Below, piece after piece: positions 22,401 to 36,774 of a stretch of DNA of 64,000 nucleotides (position 1 is the stretch's first letter; every line of letters starts with the position of its first letter). Position numbers and translations under genes: made by a program. Source of the DNA: Bordetella genomosp. 1 (GTDB taxonomy: Bacteria; Pseudomonadota; Gammaproteobacteria; Burkholderiales; Burkholderiaceae_B); NCBI RefSeq assembly GCF_002261335.1, contig NZ_NEVL01000007.1:228653-292652 (forward strand), read 5' to 3'. Below the pieces are notes generated by a model. That model was not told the origin of the DNA and did not search any database. It saw only the letters and a program-made list of their open reading frames with translations.

Positions 22401-23702
22401 GGATGCCCAGACGGTGCAGCGTCGGTGCGCGGTTGAGCATCACCGGGTGTTCGCGGATCACCTCTTCGAGGATGTCCCACACCACCGGTTCCTGGCTCTC
22501 CACCAGCTTCTTGGCAGCCTTGATGGTCGTGGCCAGGCCCATCATCTCCAGACGATTGAAGATGAACGGCTTGAACAGTTCCAGGGCCATCAGCTTGGGC
22601 AGGCCGCACTGATGCAGCTTGAGCTGCGGACCCACCACGATGACCGAACGGCCCGAGTAGTCGACGCGCTTGCCCAGCAGGTTCTGACGGAAACGACCGC
22701 TCTTGCCCTTGATCATGTCGGCCAGGGACTTGAGCTGGCGCTTGTTGGCGCCGGTCATGGCCTTGCCGCGGCGGCCGTTGTCGAGCAGCGAGTCGACGGC
22801 TTCCTGCAGCATGCGCTTTTCGTTGCGCAGAATGATTTCGGGCGCCTTCAGCTCGAGCAGACGCTTGAGGCGGTTGTTGCGGTTGATCACGCGGCGGTAC
22901 AGATCGTTCAGATCCGAGGTCGCGAAGCGGCCGCCGTCCAGCGGCACCAGCGGACGCAGGTCCGGCGGCAGCACGGGCAGCACTTCCATGACCATCCACT
23001 CGGCCTTGATGCCCGACTTCTGGAAGCCTTCCAGCACCTTCAGGCGCTTGGAGATCTTCTTGATCTTGGCTTCCGAGCTGGTGGCCTTGAGCTCGCCGCG
23101 CAGCGTTTCCACTTCGCGATCGATGTCGATGGTGCGCAGCAGTTCGCGCACGGCTTCCGCGCCCATCAGGGCACGGAAGTCGTCACCGTATTCTTCGGTC
23201 TTGGCGAGGAAATCGTCGTCCGACATGATCTGGCCGCGCTTGAGCGGCGTCATGCCGGGTTCGATCACGCACCAGGCTTCGAAGTACAGGACGCGTTCGA
23301 TGTCGCGCAGCGTCATGTCGAGCACCATGCCCAGGCGCGACGGCAGGCTCTTCAGGAACCAGATGTGCGCAACCGGGCTGGCCAGTTCGATGTGGCCCAT
23401 GCGCTCACGGCGCACCTTGGCCACGGTGACTTCGACACCGCACTTTTCGCAGATCACGCCACGGTGCTTCAGGCGCTTGTACTTACCGCACAGGCACTCG
23501 TAGTCCTTGATCGGGCCAAAGATCTTGGCGCAGAACAGGCCATCACGCTCGGGCTTGAACGTACGGTAGTTGATGGTCTCGGGCTTGCGAACTTCGCCGT
23601 AGGACCACGAACGGATCTTCTCGGGCGAGGCGATGCCGATCTTGATGGCATCGAATTGCTCGTCTTGCGAGACTTGCTTGAAGAGATCGAGTAGCGCTTT
23701 CA

Positions 23703-23703
<1 letters not shown>
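19459..23703 (-). CDS. rpoC: RNA polymerase beta-prime subunit
   Basis: RpoC, 1414 residues. The Mg-binding catalytic motif NADFDGD begins at residue 458 with aspartates at 460, 462 and 464. The N-terminal zinc site ([20 protein letters not shown]) and a C-terminal zinc site with [16 protein letters not shown] are present, as are the bridge-helix and trigger-loop regions. The start codon overlaps the rpoB stop by one base (TAATG), so it is translationally coupled. It is the last gene of the secE-rpoC run. Confidence 0.98.
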
Positions 23704-27815
<4,112 letters not shown>

Positions 27816-27872
27816 GAGCACTCCGACTCGAGGTTGCATGGGCCGTAAACCACGGCCCCGGGTGATACGACT

Positions 27873-27962
27873 CCAGGAAACCACCCTGAAACCACCTGTT
27901 CAGAAGGGGTTTCCTGGAAACGCAAAAGCCCGGGGACGGCAAACTGCGCTGTCCCCGGGCAG
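27873..27962 (-). promoter_or_regulatory. Inverted repeats in the rplL-rpoB spacer (attenuator candidate)
   Basis: Two hairpins lie between rplL and rpoB. The first met by polymerase (27924-27962) has a CCCGGGGACAG / CGTCCCCGGG stem followed by CTTTTGCG, terminator-like but with a short U-tract. The second (27873-27916) is CCAGGAAACC paired with GGTTTCCTGG. In E. coli this spacer holds a partial terminator and an RNase III site that adjust rpoBC expression relative to rplJL; the same job is likely here. Confidence 0.65.
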
Positions 27963-27975
27963 ATGACGCGAAGGC

Positions 27976-28356
27976 TTACTTGACTTCGACCTTGGCGCCA
28001 GCTTCTTCCAGCTTCTTCTTGGCGGCTTCGGCGTCAGCCTTGGCCAGACCTTCCTTGACGGGCTTCGGAGCGCCGTCAACCAGGTCCTTGGCTTCCTTCA
28101 GACCCAGACCGGTCAGCTCGCGCACGGCCTTGATCACGGACACCTTGTTGGCGCCGGCTTCAGCCAGGACAACGGTGAACTCGGTTTGCTCTTCAGCAGC
28201 AGCGGCACCAGCGCCAGCGGCGGGGGCAGCGACGGCAACAGCGGCGGCAGCAGCCGACACGCCGAACTTCTCTTCCATTTCCTTGATCAGCTCGGACAGT
28301 TCGAGCACGGTCATGCCAGCGATGGCGTCAAGGATTTCAGCTTTGTTAAGGGCCAT
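27976..28356 (-). CDS. rplL: 50S ribosomal protein L7/L12
   Basis: A 126-residue L7/L12: N-terminal dimerisation helices ([20 protein letters not shown]), an Ala/Gly-rich hinge at about 37-55, and the factor-binding C-terminal domain ([28 protein letters not shown]). It forms the mobile stalk that recruits EF-Tu, EF-G and IF2. It lies 79 bases after rplJ. Confidence 0.97.
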   Translation of the reverse strand: MALNKAEILDAIAGMTVLELSELIKEMEEKFGVSAAAAAVAVAAPAAGAGAAAAEEQTEFTVVLAEAGANKVSVIKAVRELTGLGLKEAKDLVDGAPKPVKEGLAKADAEAAKKKLEEAGAKVEVK

Positions 28357-28435
28357 TTTTTAGAACTCCAGAATTGGGTAAAGCCAGGTTTGGTTGTCGC
28401 TATGTCGTTCAGCGAATTCCGAACACCGTGCCAAA

Positions 28436-28960
28436 TTAGGCAGCGGCCTTTTGGTCGCGCACGGCCGCGAGGCCACGGGCGAACTTGGTCGGAACTTCGT
28501 TGAGCGTACGCACGAATTGCGCGATCGGGGCTTGCATGGTGCCCAGCAGCTTCGAGAGCAGTTCGTCGCGCGAGGGCATCGTGGCCAGGGCCTTGACACC
28601 TTCTTGGCTCAGCAAGTTGTTGGGCAATGCCCCACCCTTGATGACCAGCTTGTCGTTGCTCTTTGCGAAGTCGGCGAGGACCTTGGCAGCCGAAACCGGA
28701 TCAGCGCTGATACCGTAGATCAGCGGACCGGTGAGTTGTTCGGACAGCGACTCGAAAGCCGTGCCAGCAACAGCTCGGCGGGCCAGCGAGTTCTTCAGAA
28801 CACGCAGGTAAACGCCCGATTCACGCGCAGTTTTGCGCAGTACGGTGACAGAGGCGACGTCCAGACCACGGTACTCGGCGACAACGATCGATTGGGCCTG
28901 GCCGACTTGGGCCGAGACTTCCTCGATCACCACCGCCTTTTCTTGGCGATTGAGACTCAC
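28436..28960 (-). CDS. rplJ: 50S ribosomal protein L10
   Basis: A 174-residue L10 that anchors L7/L12 dimers to the large subunit ([20 protein letters not shown] start; [16 protein letters not shown] core). In E. coli L10 with L12 represses its own translation by binding the rplJ leader. The rplA-rplJ gap here is 241 bases and holds a hairpin, consistent with such a leader. Confidence 0.97.
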   Translation of the reverse strand: MSLNRQEKAVVIEEVSAQVGQAQSIVVAEYRGLDVASVTVLRKTARESGVYLRVLKNSLARRAVAGTAFESLSEQLTGPLIYGISADPVSAAKVLADFAKSNDKLVIKGGALPNNLLSQEGVKALATMPSRDELLSKLLGTMQAPIAQFVRTLNEVPTKFARGLAAVRDQKAAA

Positions 28961-29201
28961 GGTTTGAACACTCCATCAAAAGACGTTTGGGGCAGAGCCT
29001 TGCACGTCAACCGAATGCGGCGCCTGGTTGAGTTCTTGAGTAAAGAATTCTTCCTGGGGACGCCGTCTACGCTGGATTCCGGGAGGTCCCGGGGATTAAG
29101 CGGCTTGCCTGTACTGCCGGCTTGCCGCTCCAGCGGTCTTTGACAGCAGCATCCGAAAAATCCGGATGCGGCCCAAAGTACTGTTTGCGATCAGCCTGGA
29201 A
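28961..29201 (-). promoter_or_regulatory. rplJ leader with hairpin, candidate L10 autoregulatory region
   Basis: The gap between rplA and rplJ contains a perfect hairpin at 29149-29169 (GCATCCG / CGGATGC around an A/T loop, no U-tract) and a GGGAGGTCCC-type stem near 29080-29095. By position it corresponds to the E. coli rplJ leader that binds L10-L12 and to an internal promoter. The assignment rests on position and structure, not on a matched sequence. Confidence 0.45.
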
Positions 29202-29897
29202 TCAGGCCGACAGCGAAGCGATTTCCACGCGAGCACCGCCGCCCATGGTGGACGAGACGGCCAGCTTGCGCAGGTAGATGCCCTTGGCGGCGGCGGGACG
29301 AGCCTTTTGCAGGGCGTCGACCAGGGCGGCCAGGTTGGTTTGCAGTTGTTCGACTTCGAACGACGCACGACCGATGGTGGCGTGGATGATGCCGGCCTTG
29401 TCGGTGCGGTACTGCACCTGACCTGCCTTGGCGTTCTTCACGGCGGTGGCGACGTCGGGGGTCACGGTGCCGACCTTCGGGTTCGGCATCAGGCCGCGCG
29501 GGCCCAGGATTTGACCCAGGGCGCCGACGACACGCATCGTGTCGGGCGAAGCGATCACCACGTCGAAGTCCATCTGGCCAGCCTTGATCTGGTCAGCCAG
29601 GTCGTCGAGGCCGACCACATCGGCGCCAGCGGCGCGAGCGGCTTCAGCCTTGTCGCCTTGGGCGAACACGGCGACGCGAACCGACTTGCCGGTGCCGGCG
29701 GGCAGCACGACCGAGCCACGGACCAGTTGGTCCGACTTCTTCGGGTCGATGCCGAGCTGGACGGCGACGTCGATCGATTCATTGAACTTGGCGGTGGCGG
29801 TTTCCTTGACCAGGGTCAGGGCTTCAGCAACCGGGTACAGCTTGGTGCGATCGATCTTTTCGGCGATCGCGGCAGCGCGCTTGGACAGTTTTGCCAT
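29202..29897 (-). CDS. rplA: 50S ribosomal protein L1
   Basis: A 231-residue L1, with [20 protein letters not shown] at the start and the conserved [11 protein letters not shown] loop near residue 125. L1 forms the mobile stalk that helps release E-site tRNA and, in E. coli, represses rplKA translation by binding the mRNA leader. It starts two bases after the rplK stop codon. Confidence 0.97.
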   Translation of the reverse strand: MAKLSKRAAAIAEKIDRTKLYPVAEALTLVKETATAKFNESIDVAVQLGIDPKKSDQLVRGSVVLPAGTGKSVRVAVFAQGDKAEAARAAGADVVGLDDLADQIKAGQMDFDVVIASPDTMRVVGALGQILGPRGLMPNPKVGTVTPDVATAVKNAKAGQVQYRTDKAGIIHATIGRASFEVEQLQTNLAALVDALQKARPAAAKGIYLRKLAVSSTMGGGARVEIASLSA

Positions 29898-29899
29898 GA

Positions 29900-30331
29900 T
29901 TAGATCCCCTCAACCGTGATGCCCATGCTGCGGGCGCTACCGGCGATCGTACGAACGGCGGCATCCAGATCAGCAGCGGTCAGGTCGGGCTGCTTGGTCT
30001 TGGCGATTTCTTCAGCTTGCGCGCGGGTCAGCGTGCCCACCTTGTCGGTGTGCGGCTTGGCCGAACCCTTTTGCACGCCGGCGGCCTTCTTGATGAGGAC
30101 CGTCGCGGGCGGGGTCTTCATGATGAAGGTGAAGCTCTTGTCGGCGAAAGCGGTGATCACCACCGGAATCGGCAGACCCGGCTCGAGGCCTTGGGTCTTG
30201 GCGTTGAACGCCTTGCAGAATTCCATGATGTTCAGGCCACGCTGACCCAGGGCCGGGCCAATCGGGGGGGAGGGGTTAGCCTTACCAGCCGGGACTTGCA
30301 GCTTGATAAAGCCGACGATTTTCTTCGCCAT
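29900..30331 (-). CDS. rplK: 50S ribosomal protein L11
   Basis: A 143-residue L11 ([20 protein letters not shown] start with the proline-rich thiostrepton-binding segment intact, then RNA-binding C-domain). L11 forms the GTPase-associated centre and is needed for RelA activation on starved ribosomes. A hairpin just upstream (30356-30375) is a candidate L1-binding site. Confidence 0.97.
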   Translation of the reverse strand: MAKKIVGFIKLQVPAGKANPSPPIGPALGQRGLNIMEFCKAFNAKTQGLEPGLPIPVVITAFADKSFTFIMKTPPATVLIKKAAGVQKGSAKPHTDKVGTLTRAQAEEIAKTKQPDLTAADLDAAVRTIAGSARSMGITVEGI

Positions 30332-30355
30332 GCTTTGCTCCTAACGGGTACATGC

Positions 30356-30375
30356 GCTGCCGCGAAAACGGCAGC
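30356..30375 (-). promoter_or_regulatory. Hairpin in rplK leader, candidate L1 repressor site
   Basis: A GCTGCCG stem closing on CGGCAGC with a short T-rich loop lies 25 bases upstream of the rplK start codon. Position matches the L1 mRNA-binding site of the E. coli L11 operon, and L1 is encoded by the next gene. There is no U-tract, so it is not a terminator. Confidence 0.4.
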
Positions 30376-30390
30376 TCCCCGGGGTTGAGA

Positions 30391-30924
30391 TCAGGTCTTT
30401 TCGACCTGGCTGAAATCGAGTTCGACGGGGGTGGCACGACCGAAGATCGTGACCGACACACGCACCTTGCTCTTTTCGTAATTGACTTCTTCGACGTTGC
30501 CGTTGAAGTCTGCAAACGGACCTTCCTTGACGCGCACCATCTCGCCCACCTCGAAGAGGATCTTGGGCCGGGGCTTCTCGACGCCCTCTTCCATCTGGGA
30601 GAGGATCTTCTCGACTTCACGCTCGGAAATCGGAGTGGGACGGTTGCCCGAACCACCGAGGAAGCCGGTGACGCGATTCGTGTTCTTGACCAGGTGCCAG
30701 GTTTCGTCGGTGAGATCCATCTCGACCAGCACGTAACCCGGGAAAATCCGGCGCTCGGAAATCGACTTCTGACCGCCCTTGACCTCGACGACTTCTTCGG
30801 AGGGCACAAGGATGCGACCAAACGACGTTTGCAGCGCAGCCCGGTCGATACGCTCGATCAGGGCTTTCTGAACACTCTTTTCCATGCCGGAATACACATG
30901 GACGACATACCAACGTTTACTCAT
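30391..30924 (-). CDS. nusG: Transcription elongation and antitermination factor NusG
   Basis: A 177-residue NusG from [17 protein letters not shown] at 30924; earlier in-frame codons lie inside secE. It has an N-terminal NGN domain and a C-terminal KOW domain ([20 protein letters not shown]). NusG binds RNA polymerase, suppresses pausing, and couples to Rho or to ribosomal S10. It follows secE by eight bases. Confidence 0.97.
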   Translation of the reverse strand: MSKRWYVVHVYSGMEKSVQKALIERIDRAALQTSFGRILVPSEEVVEVKGGQKSISERRIFPGYVLVEMDLTDETWHLVKNTNRVTGFLGGSGNRPTPISEREVEKILSQMEEGVEKPRPKILFEVGEMVRVKEGPFADFNGNVEEVNYEKSKVRVSVTIFGRATPVELDFSQVEKT

Positions 30925-30932
30925 GTCTGTCC

Positions 30933-31313
30933 TTATTTCCAGCCCAGCAGCAGGCCGTAGAGCACCCACTCGATGCCCTTGTCGAGCACCCACATGAAAA
31001 TGCCCATCACCGCGACGAACGCAAAGATGATCCCAGTCATCTGGAACGTTTCTTTGCGCGTGGGCCACGCGACACGCTTGACTTCGTTGTACGATTCGCC
31101 GGCAAAGCTGATCGTGCGGCGGCCGGGCTCACTGAACCAGGCGATCAACGCGGCGACCACGAGGCTGCCCACGAACACACCGACACGGGCGGCAGTCGGT
31201 TGCGCGCTGAGCACGGAAAAACCAACGATGCCAGCAATAACGACAAGAACCGCCAACCCGAGTTTGATCCGGTCAGCGGTACTGGTAACGGTTTCGACGC
31301 TGGTATTAGACAT
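30933..31313 (-). CDS. secE: Preprotein translocase subunit SecE
   Basis: A 126-residue SecE of the three-helix type, as in E. coli: hydrophobic segments at about 15-35, 45-65 and 95-118, with the conserved amphipathic [15 protein letters not shown] between the second and third. It clamps SecY in the inner-membrane translocon. It lies between tRNA-Trp and nusG, the usual arrangement. Confidence 0.96.
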   Translation of the reverse strand: MSNTSVETVTSTADRIKLGLAVLVVIAGIVGFSVLSAQPTAARVGVFVGSLVVAALIAWFSEPGRRTISFAGESYNEVKRVAWPTRKETFQMTGIIFAFVAVMGIFMWVLDKGIEWVLYGLLLGWK

Positions 31314-31364
31314 TTTGCGACGCGAGCCCGCCGTGAATGCGCAACTCGCGAGATCTCCGGCGGG

Positions 31365-31440
31365 TGGCAGGGGCAGTAGGAATCGAACCTACAACCTTCG
31401 GTTTTGGAGACCGACGCTCTGCCAATTGAGCTATACCCCT
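31365..31440 (-). tRNA. tRNA-Trp (anticodon CCA)
   Basis: A 76-base cloverleaf with encoded 3' CCA: acceptor stem AGGGGTA, D-arm AGCTCAATTGGCAGAGC, anticodon loop CTCCAAA with CCA, T-arm GTAGGTTCGATTCCTAC. It lies 50 bases upstream of secE, as in the E. coli trpT-secE-nusG order. Confidence 0.97.
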
Positions 31441-31586
31441 AAAACTTACACTTGCAGCGTGCTGCCGAACTTGGCTAGCTTGCTTCTGCTTGAATCAGCG
31501 GGACTCCCGCGACGTGATCGCACGTCTCAAGAGTTTGGCACCTGACGGAACCAAGCAGTGTACTACTTTTTTGCCTGATATGGCAA

Positions 31587-31623
31587 TTATGGATAGCGGG
31601 CCCCGGGGGGCCGGCTATCCATA
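31587..31623. repeat. GC-rich inverted repeat after tuf copy 2
   Basis: ATGGATAGC and GCTATCCAT flank a run of C and G, giving a very stable hairpin 12 bases after the tuf stop codon. No U-tract follows on the minus strand, so it may be a processing or 3'-end-protecting structure between the tuf mRNA and tRNA-Trp rather than a full terminator. Confidence 0.6.
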
Positions 31624-31634
31624 TCGGGTACTGC

Positions 31635-32825
<1,191 letters not shown>

Positions 32826-32898
32826 GGCTGACTCCTGACCTGGATTTGCGCTTCTGACTTGAAGAAATGACCCGAAGCGAATACTTCGGAGAATTCGG

Positions 32899-32973
<75 letters not shown>

Positions 32974-32977
32974 ATTC

Positions 32978-33051
32978 TGGAGCGGGTGAAGGGAATCGAA
33001 CCCTCGTCGTAAGCTTGGAAGGCTTCTGCTCTACCATTGAGCTACACCCGC
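32978..33051 (-). tRNA. tRNA-Gly (anticodon TCC)
   Basis: A 74-base cloverleaf with encoded CCA: acceptor GCGGGTG, D-arm AGCTCAATGGTAGAGC, anticodon loop CTTCCAA with TCC, T-arm GAGGGTTCGATTCCCTT. It is second in the tRNA-Tyr, tRNA-Gly, tRNA-Thr, tuf series. Confidence 0.97.
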
Positions 33052-33264
33052 GGCTACCCTTTCACCTTGCTTCAATTTCCAATCCGCACACGCCTCACGG
33101 CATGCCGCACACCCTAAGCCAAGCATCGAACGCAACCAGCTGGTAACCCGCTGCGTAGCCCGCTCGCCCCTCAGACTTGGCTGAGATTCGAAAGGCTTCC
33201 CTCGATGCGAGGGCCTTACGATGCAAATCCAGGCAGACATCGCCTGGATTTGAAATTGGTTCGC
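33052..33264. other. Long spacer between tRNA-Tyr and tRNA-Gly
   Basis: 213 bases without a gene, unusually long for a spacer inside a tRNA cluster. It contains a perfect stem AAATCCAGGC / GCCTGGATTT at 33223-33254 just downstream of tRNA-Tyr, probably an RNA-processing structure, and a CTCGATGCGAG-type hairpin near 33202. No reading frame is convincing. Confidence 0.5.
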
Positions 33265-33351
33265 TGGTGGAGGAGGTTGGATTCGAACCAACGTAGGCGC
33301 AAGGCCAACAGATTTACAGTCTGCCCCCTTTAACCACTCGGGCACCCCTCC
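33265..33351 (-). tRNA. tRNA-Tyr (anticodon GTA)
   Basis: An 87-base class II tRNA with a long variable arm and encoded CCA: acceptor GGAGGGG, anticodon loop CTGTAAA with GTA, T-arm TTGGTTCGAATCCAA. It is the first gene of the tRNA-tuf transcript and begins only about eight bases after the predicted transcription start. Confidence 0.97.
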
Positions 33352-33365
33352 AGCGAAGACTTGAA

Positions 33366-33394
33366 ATTATGAACACATTCGTTGCCCGTGTCAA
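33366..33394 (-). promoter_or_regulatory. Strong sigma-70 promoter of the tRNA-Tyr to rpoC series
   Basis: Minus strand TTGACA, 17-base spacer, CATAAT (11 of 12 consensus positions). The predicted start lies near 33359, just ahead of tRNA-Tyr. It is the best-matched promoter I find in the window, fitting a stable-RNA and EF-Tu operon; read-through may also feed secE-nusG and the rpl-rpo genes. Confidence 0.85.
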
Positions 33395-33512
33395 ACGAAT
33401 GGAGGCAAAAAAATGGTCATACTCGCAAGAATTTCCGGGACCGACCCTGGATACGTGGTTTTCGTGCAAAAACGAGACCGCGCTGCGCGCCGTCATGCGG
33501 TCGCAATGCGCG

Positions 33513-33544
33513 CATGCCCGAGCGGCCGACGCCGGCTCGGGCAT
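33513..33544. terminator. Hairpin after the amino acid ABC operon, likely terminator
   Basis: CATGCCCGAGC pairs perfectly with GCTCGGGCATG across a 10-base loop, beginning about 30 bases after the ATPase gene stop codon. No U-tract follows on the minus strand, so it would act with Rho or as a 3'-end-stabilising hairpin. Confidence 0.5.
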
Positions 33545-33575
33545 GTGAGGCGCTGCGGCGCGCGGGTGCCGTTGC

Positions 33576-34394
33576 TCAGCCGGGCATGAGGGCCGCCCCG
33601 GCGCCGCCCTGACGCGCGGCGCCGGCCGCAAGCACGCCCGCGCCAGGAGCCTGTGGCACGGACACGCCGGGGCGCAGGATGTCGGCCAGGAATTTGCGCG
33701 TGCGGGGATGGCGCGGCGCCGTGAAGAACGTCTGCGCATCGGCCTCTTCGAGGATCTCGCCCGCGTCCATGAACCAGATCCGGTCGGCCACCTCGCGCGC
33801 GAAGCCCATTTCGTGGGTCACCACCATCATCGTGAGCCCGTCGGCGGCCAGCGCCTTGATCACCGCCAGCACCTCGCCCACCATTTCCGGATCCAGCGCG
33901 CTGGTGGGCTCGTCGAACAGTATCAGCGGCGGACGCTGCGCCAGCGCGCGTGCGATCGCCACCCGCTGTTGCTGGCCACCGGAGAGGTTGACCGGCATCG
34001 CGTCGGCCTTGTGTGCGAGCCCGACCTTTTCGAGCAGCTCGCACGCCATGCGATCCGCCTGCGCCCGCGTCAGATGTCCCACCTTGAGCGGCGACAGCAT
34101 GATGTTCTCGCGCACCGTGAGATGCGGGAACAGATTGAATTGCTGGAACACGAAACCGATGCCGGCACGCAGCTGATTCAGGTTCTGCGAGGCGGCATGC
34201 ACGTCGCTTCCGCCCACGCGGATGCTGCCGCCCTGGATCGGCTCCAGCCGGTTGATGGTGCGGATCATGGTGGACTTGCCCGAGCCCGAAGGCCCGCACA
34301 CCACCACGACCTGGCCCTTCTCCACCCGGCCCGAGATGCCCTTGAGCACCTGTTGCGAGCCGTACCATTTTTCGACCTTGCTCAGTTCTATCAT
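33576..34394 (-). CDS. Polar amino acid ABC transporter, ATPase subunit
   Basis: A 272-residue ATPase from [19 protein letters not shown] (ribosome binding site GGGAGAG). Walker [12 protein letters not shown]-loop FQQFNLFPH, signature [15 protein letters not shown], Walker [13 protein letters not shown] and the H-loop [10 protein letters not shown] are intact. It belongs to the GlnQ/HisP family that powers uptake of polar amino acids. It has an Ala/Gly-rich tail of about 25 residues beyond the usual end. It is the last gene of the seven-gene operon starting at 40172. Confidence 0.95.
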   Translation of the reverse strand: MIELSKVEKWYGSQQVLKGISGRVEKGQVVVVCGPSGSGKSTMIRTINRLEPIQGGSIRVGGSDVHAASQNLNQLRAGIGFVFQQFNLFPHLTVRENIMLSPLKVGHLTRAQADRMACELLEKVGLAHKADAMPVNLSGGQQQRVAIARALAQRPPLILFDEPTSALDPEMVGEVLAVIKALAADGLTMMVVTHEMGFAREVADRIWFMDAGEILEEADAQTFFTAPRHPRTRKFLADILRPGVSVPQAPGAGVLAAGAARQGGAGAALMPG

Positions 34395-34422
34395 CGAGAC
34401 TCTCCCAAATCGATACGGGCCG

Positions 34423-35115
34423 TCAGGCCGGCGCGAGGCGGCGGTGCGAGATGCGCTGCTCGAGCAGGCGCGCCAGGCGCGTGAGGGCAAAGCACGCGGC
34501 GAAGTAGAACGCCGCCAGGATGCCGAAGGTCTGCAGCGCCCGCGTCATTTCGATGCTGTTGACCTGCTGCGCCGCGAACGTGAGTTCGTGCACGCCGATC
34601 ACGTACACGATCGACGTGGCCTTGATGGTGGACACGAACTGGTTCACCAGCGAAGGCAGCATGTTCAACAGCGCCTGCGGCAGGATCACGTGACGCATGG
34701 TCTGCAGGTACGACAGCCCGCTCGCGCGCGCCGCTTCGGTCTGGCCTGCCGGCAGGCCTTGCAGACCGGCCCGCACGATCTCGGCGAGAAAGGCCGATTC
34801 GTAGGCCACGATGGCACAGAGCGCCGTATGGAACGCCGAGATCGACGTGCCCGTGATCACCGGCACCAGGAAGTAGGCCCAGAAGATGATCATGACCAGC
34901 GGCACGCCGCGAAAGGCATATACCCAGGCGGTGGCCGGCCAGCGCAATCCTCGCCACGGCGACACGCGCGCCAGCGCCAGCAGCAGTGCCAGCGGAAACG
35001 ACAGCAGCATGCCCAGCCCCGCGAGGATCAGCGTGGCCACGAAGCCGCCCATGGGCTCGTTGGGCCACGAGCCCACCAGGAACATCATGCCGTATTGATG
35101 CAGTATGTCGAGCAT
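34423..35115 (-). CDS. Polar amino acid ABC transporter, permease 2
   Basis: A 230-residue HisM/GlnP-type permease from [17 protein letters not shown], with about five hydrophobic helices and the EAA loop contacting the ATPase ([20 protein letters not shown]). It starts eight bases after permease 1 stops and is followed by the ATPase gene after 28 bases. The pair would form a heterodimeric pore. Confidence 0.93.
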   Translation of the reverse strand: MLDILHQYGMMFLVGSWPNEPMGGFVATLILAGLGMLLSFPLALLLALARVSPWRGLRWPATAWVYAFRGVPLVMIIFWAYFLVPVITGTSISAFHTALCAIVAYESAFLAEIVRAGLQGLPAGQTEAARASGLSYLQTMRHVILPQALLNMLPSLVNQFVSTIKATSIVYVIGVHELTFAAQQVNSIEMTRALQTFGILAAFYFAACFALTRLARLLEQRISHRRLAPA

Positions 35116-35123
35116 GGCGCCCC

Positions 35124-35819
35124 CTACCCTCTGAACGCCGGCGGATACCGGCGTGCGAACCAGGCGCCCAGCGCCATCAATGCCAGCGACGCCATCAGAT
35201 ACAGCGCGGTGGACGCGGCAAACACTTCGAACGAACGGAAGGTGAGGTTCTCGATCGCCTTCACCTGATAGGTGAGCTCGGCGACGCCGATCACCATCGC
35301 CAGGCTGGTGTCCTTGAACAGGATCAGCGTGCGATTGATGAGCGGCGGCACGCCGATGCGCAGCGCCTGCGGCACCAGCACATGCCGCAAGGCGCCCCAT
35401 GCGCTCAGGCCTACCGAACGCGCGGCCTCGCCCTGCGTCGCGGGGATCGCGCGCAGGCCCGAGCGTATGTCTTCCGACATGTAGCCGCTCACGTTCAGCG
35501 CCAGCGCAATCAGCGCGAACATGAACTCCGTGTCGCCCCGGTTGAGCCACAGGCGGATGCCGTCGGGCAGGATCTGCGGCATGCCGAAGTACCACACCAT
35601 GATCTGCACCACGGTCGGCACGTTGCGGTGATACTCGACGAACGCGGCCACCAGCCACTGCAAGGGCTTGAACGGCACGCTGCGCAGGCATACCAGCACC
35701 AGCGACACCGCGAAGCCCAGCAGCCACGCGCCGGCAAACAGCCGGAACGTGGTCTGTACGCCTTGCCACAGGAGCTGCGCGTAGTTCCCGTCAGTCAGGA
35801 ACGAGAGATCGAACTGCAT
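35124..35819 (-). CDS. Polar amino acid ABC transporter, permease 1
   Basis: A 231-residue permease of the same family (MQFDLSFLTDGNYAQLLWQG start), with five hydrophobic segments and the EAA loop (AIPATQGEAARSVGLSAWGA). The open frame extends upstream, but the ATG at 35819 lies properly after the binding-protein gene (17-base gap) and opens a standard permease N-terminus. Confidence 0.93.
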   Translation of the reverse strand: MQFDLSFLTDGNYAQLLWQGVQTTFRLFAGAWLLGFAVSLVLVCLRSVPFKPLQWLVAAFVEYHRNVPTVVQIMVWYFGMPQILPDGIRLWLNRGDTEFMFALIALALNVSGYMSEDIRSGLRAIPATQGEAARSVGLSAWGALRHVLVPQALRIGVPPLINRTLILFKDTSLAMVIGVAELTYQVKAIENLTFRSFEVFAASTALYLMASLALMALGAWFARRYPPAFRG

Positions 35820-35836
35820 GATGGCCCCCGCCGTGC

Positions 35837-36685
35837 TCAGGGCGCCGCCACGGGCTCGACCTTGAATTCCCGCTTGAGCTTGTAGATCGAGCCAGCGCCC
35901 AGCCACTTGTCGAAGTTCGCCGACAACGCGCCGCTCGCATCCATATCGGTGATGACCTTGTTGATGGCGGCAAGCATGGCCGGGTTGCCCTTGTTCACCA
36001 CGAGGCCGATGCGCTCGGTGTAGGTGGGCTCACCGATCAGCACGGTGGGCGCGCCCTTCTCCTGCGACTCGACCTCGAAGCGCTTGAGCACCAGCTCGCC
36101 AGCGGTGAAGCCCTCGACCTTGTCGTTCTGCAGGCCGAGATAGCACGACGCCACGTCCTGGAACGTGAGCACCTGCGATTTGTCGAGCACGCGCGCGGCA
36201 ACGGCCGCCGAACTCGAGCCCTTCGATGCGCACACCTTCTTGCCCGCAAGGCCGGCGAGCGAGGTGATGCCGGCATCCTTCTTCACCAGGACCTTGATGC
36301 TGCCCTGCAGATACTGGAGGCTGAAATCCACCTGCTGGGCGCGCTCGGGCAGGTACGCCATGGCGCCCGCCACCACATCCACGCGGCCCATCTTGAGCTC
36401 GGGAATGCGCGCCTCGGTCGAGAGCGGCTTGTGCTCGAGCGTCACGCCCAGGCCCTGCGCCAGCGCCTTGCACATGTCGACGTCGTAGCCCACGAACGAG
36501 CGCGTGGCCGGATCCTGGAAGGCATACGGCACGCTGGCGTTCTGCGTGCCGCAGACAAGCTTGCCGCGCTTCTTCACGTCGTCGAGCACATCGGCATGCG
36601 CGCTACTGGCCAGGGCGAGCGCCCCCGCCAAGGCACCTGCGCTCAACCCCTTGATGCAAACAGACTGCAAAACCCTGGTGTTCAT
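35837..36685 (-). CDS. Amino acid ABC transporter, periplasmic binding protein
   Basis: A 282-residue family-3 solute-binding protein. It has a strong ribosome binding site (GGGG eight bases before the ATG) and a signal peptide with cleavage near SSAHA-DV. The mature part shows GKLVCGTQNASVPYAFQDPA, GYDVDMCKALAQGLGV and the RVDVVAGAMAYLPER ligand segment. The operon context with a cysteine-dioxygenase-like protein and rhodanese suggests a sulfur-containing amino acid or thiol as ligand; this is inference. Confidence 0.93.
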   Translation of the reverse strand: MNTRVLQSVCIKGLSAGALAGALALASSAHADVLDDVKKRGKLVCGTQNASVPYAFQDPATRSFVGYDVDMCKALAQGLGVTLEHKPLSTEARIPELKMGRVDVVAGAMAYLPERAQQVDFSLQYLQGSIKVLVKKDAGITSLAGLAGKKVCASKGSSSAAVAARVLDKSQVLTFQDVASCYLGLQNDKVEGFTAGELVLKRFEVESQEKGAPTVLIGEPTYTERIGLVVNKGNPAMLAAINKVITDMDASGALSANFDKWLGAGSIYKLKREFKVEPVAAP

Positions 36686-36774
36686 TTTTTTCCCCTTAGG
36701 TTTGTCATGCCGGCGTGTGCGCCGGCTGTGCTGCTGCGAAGGCGCGGCCACGCAGGCCGCGCCCGCCCCGCCCG

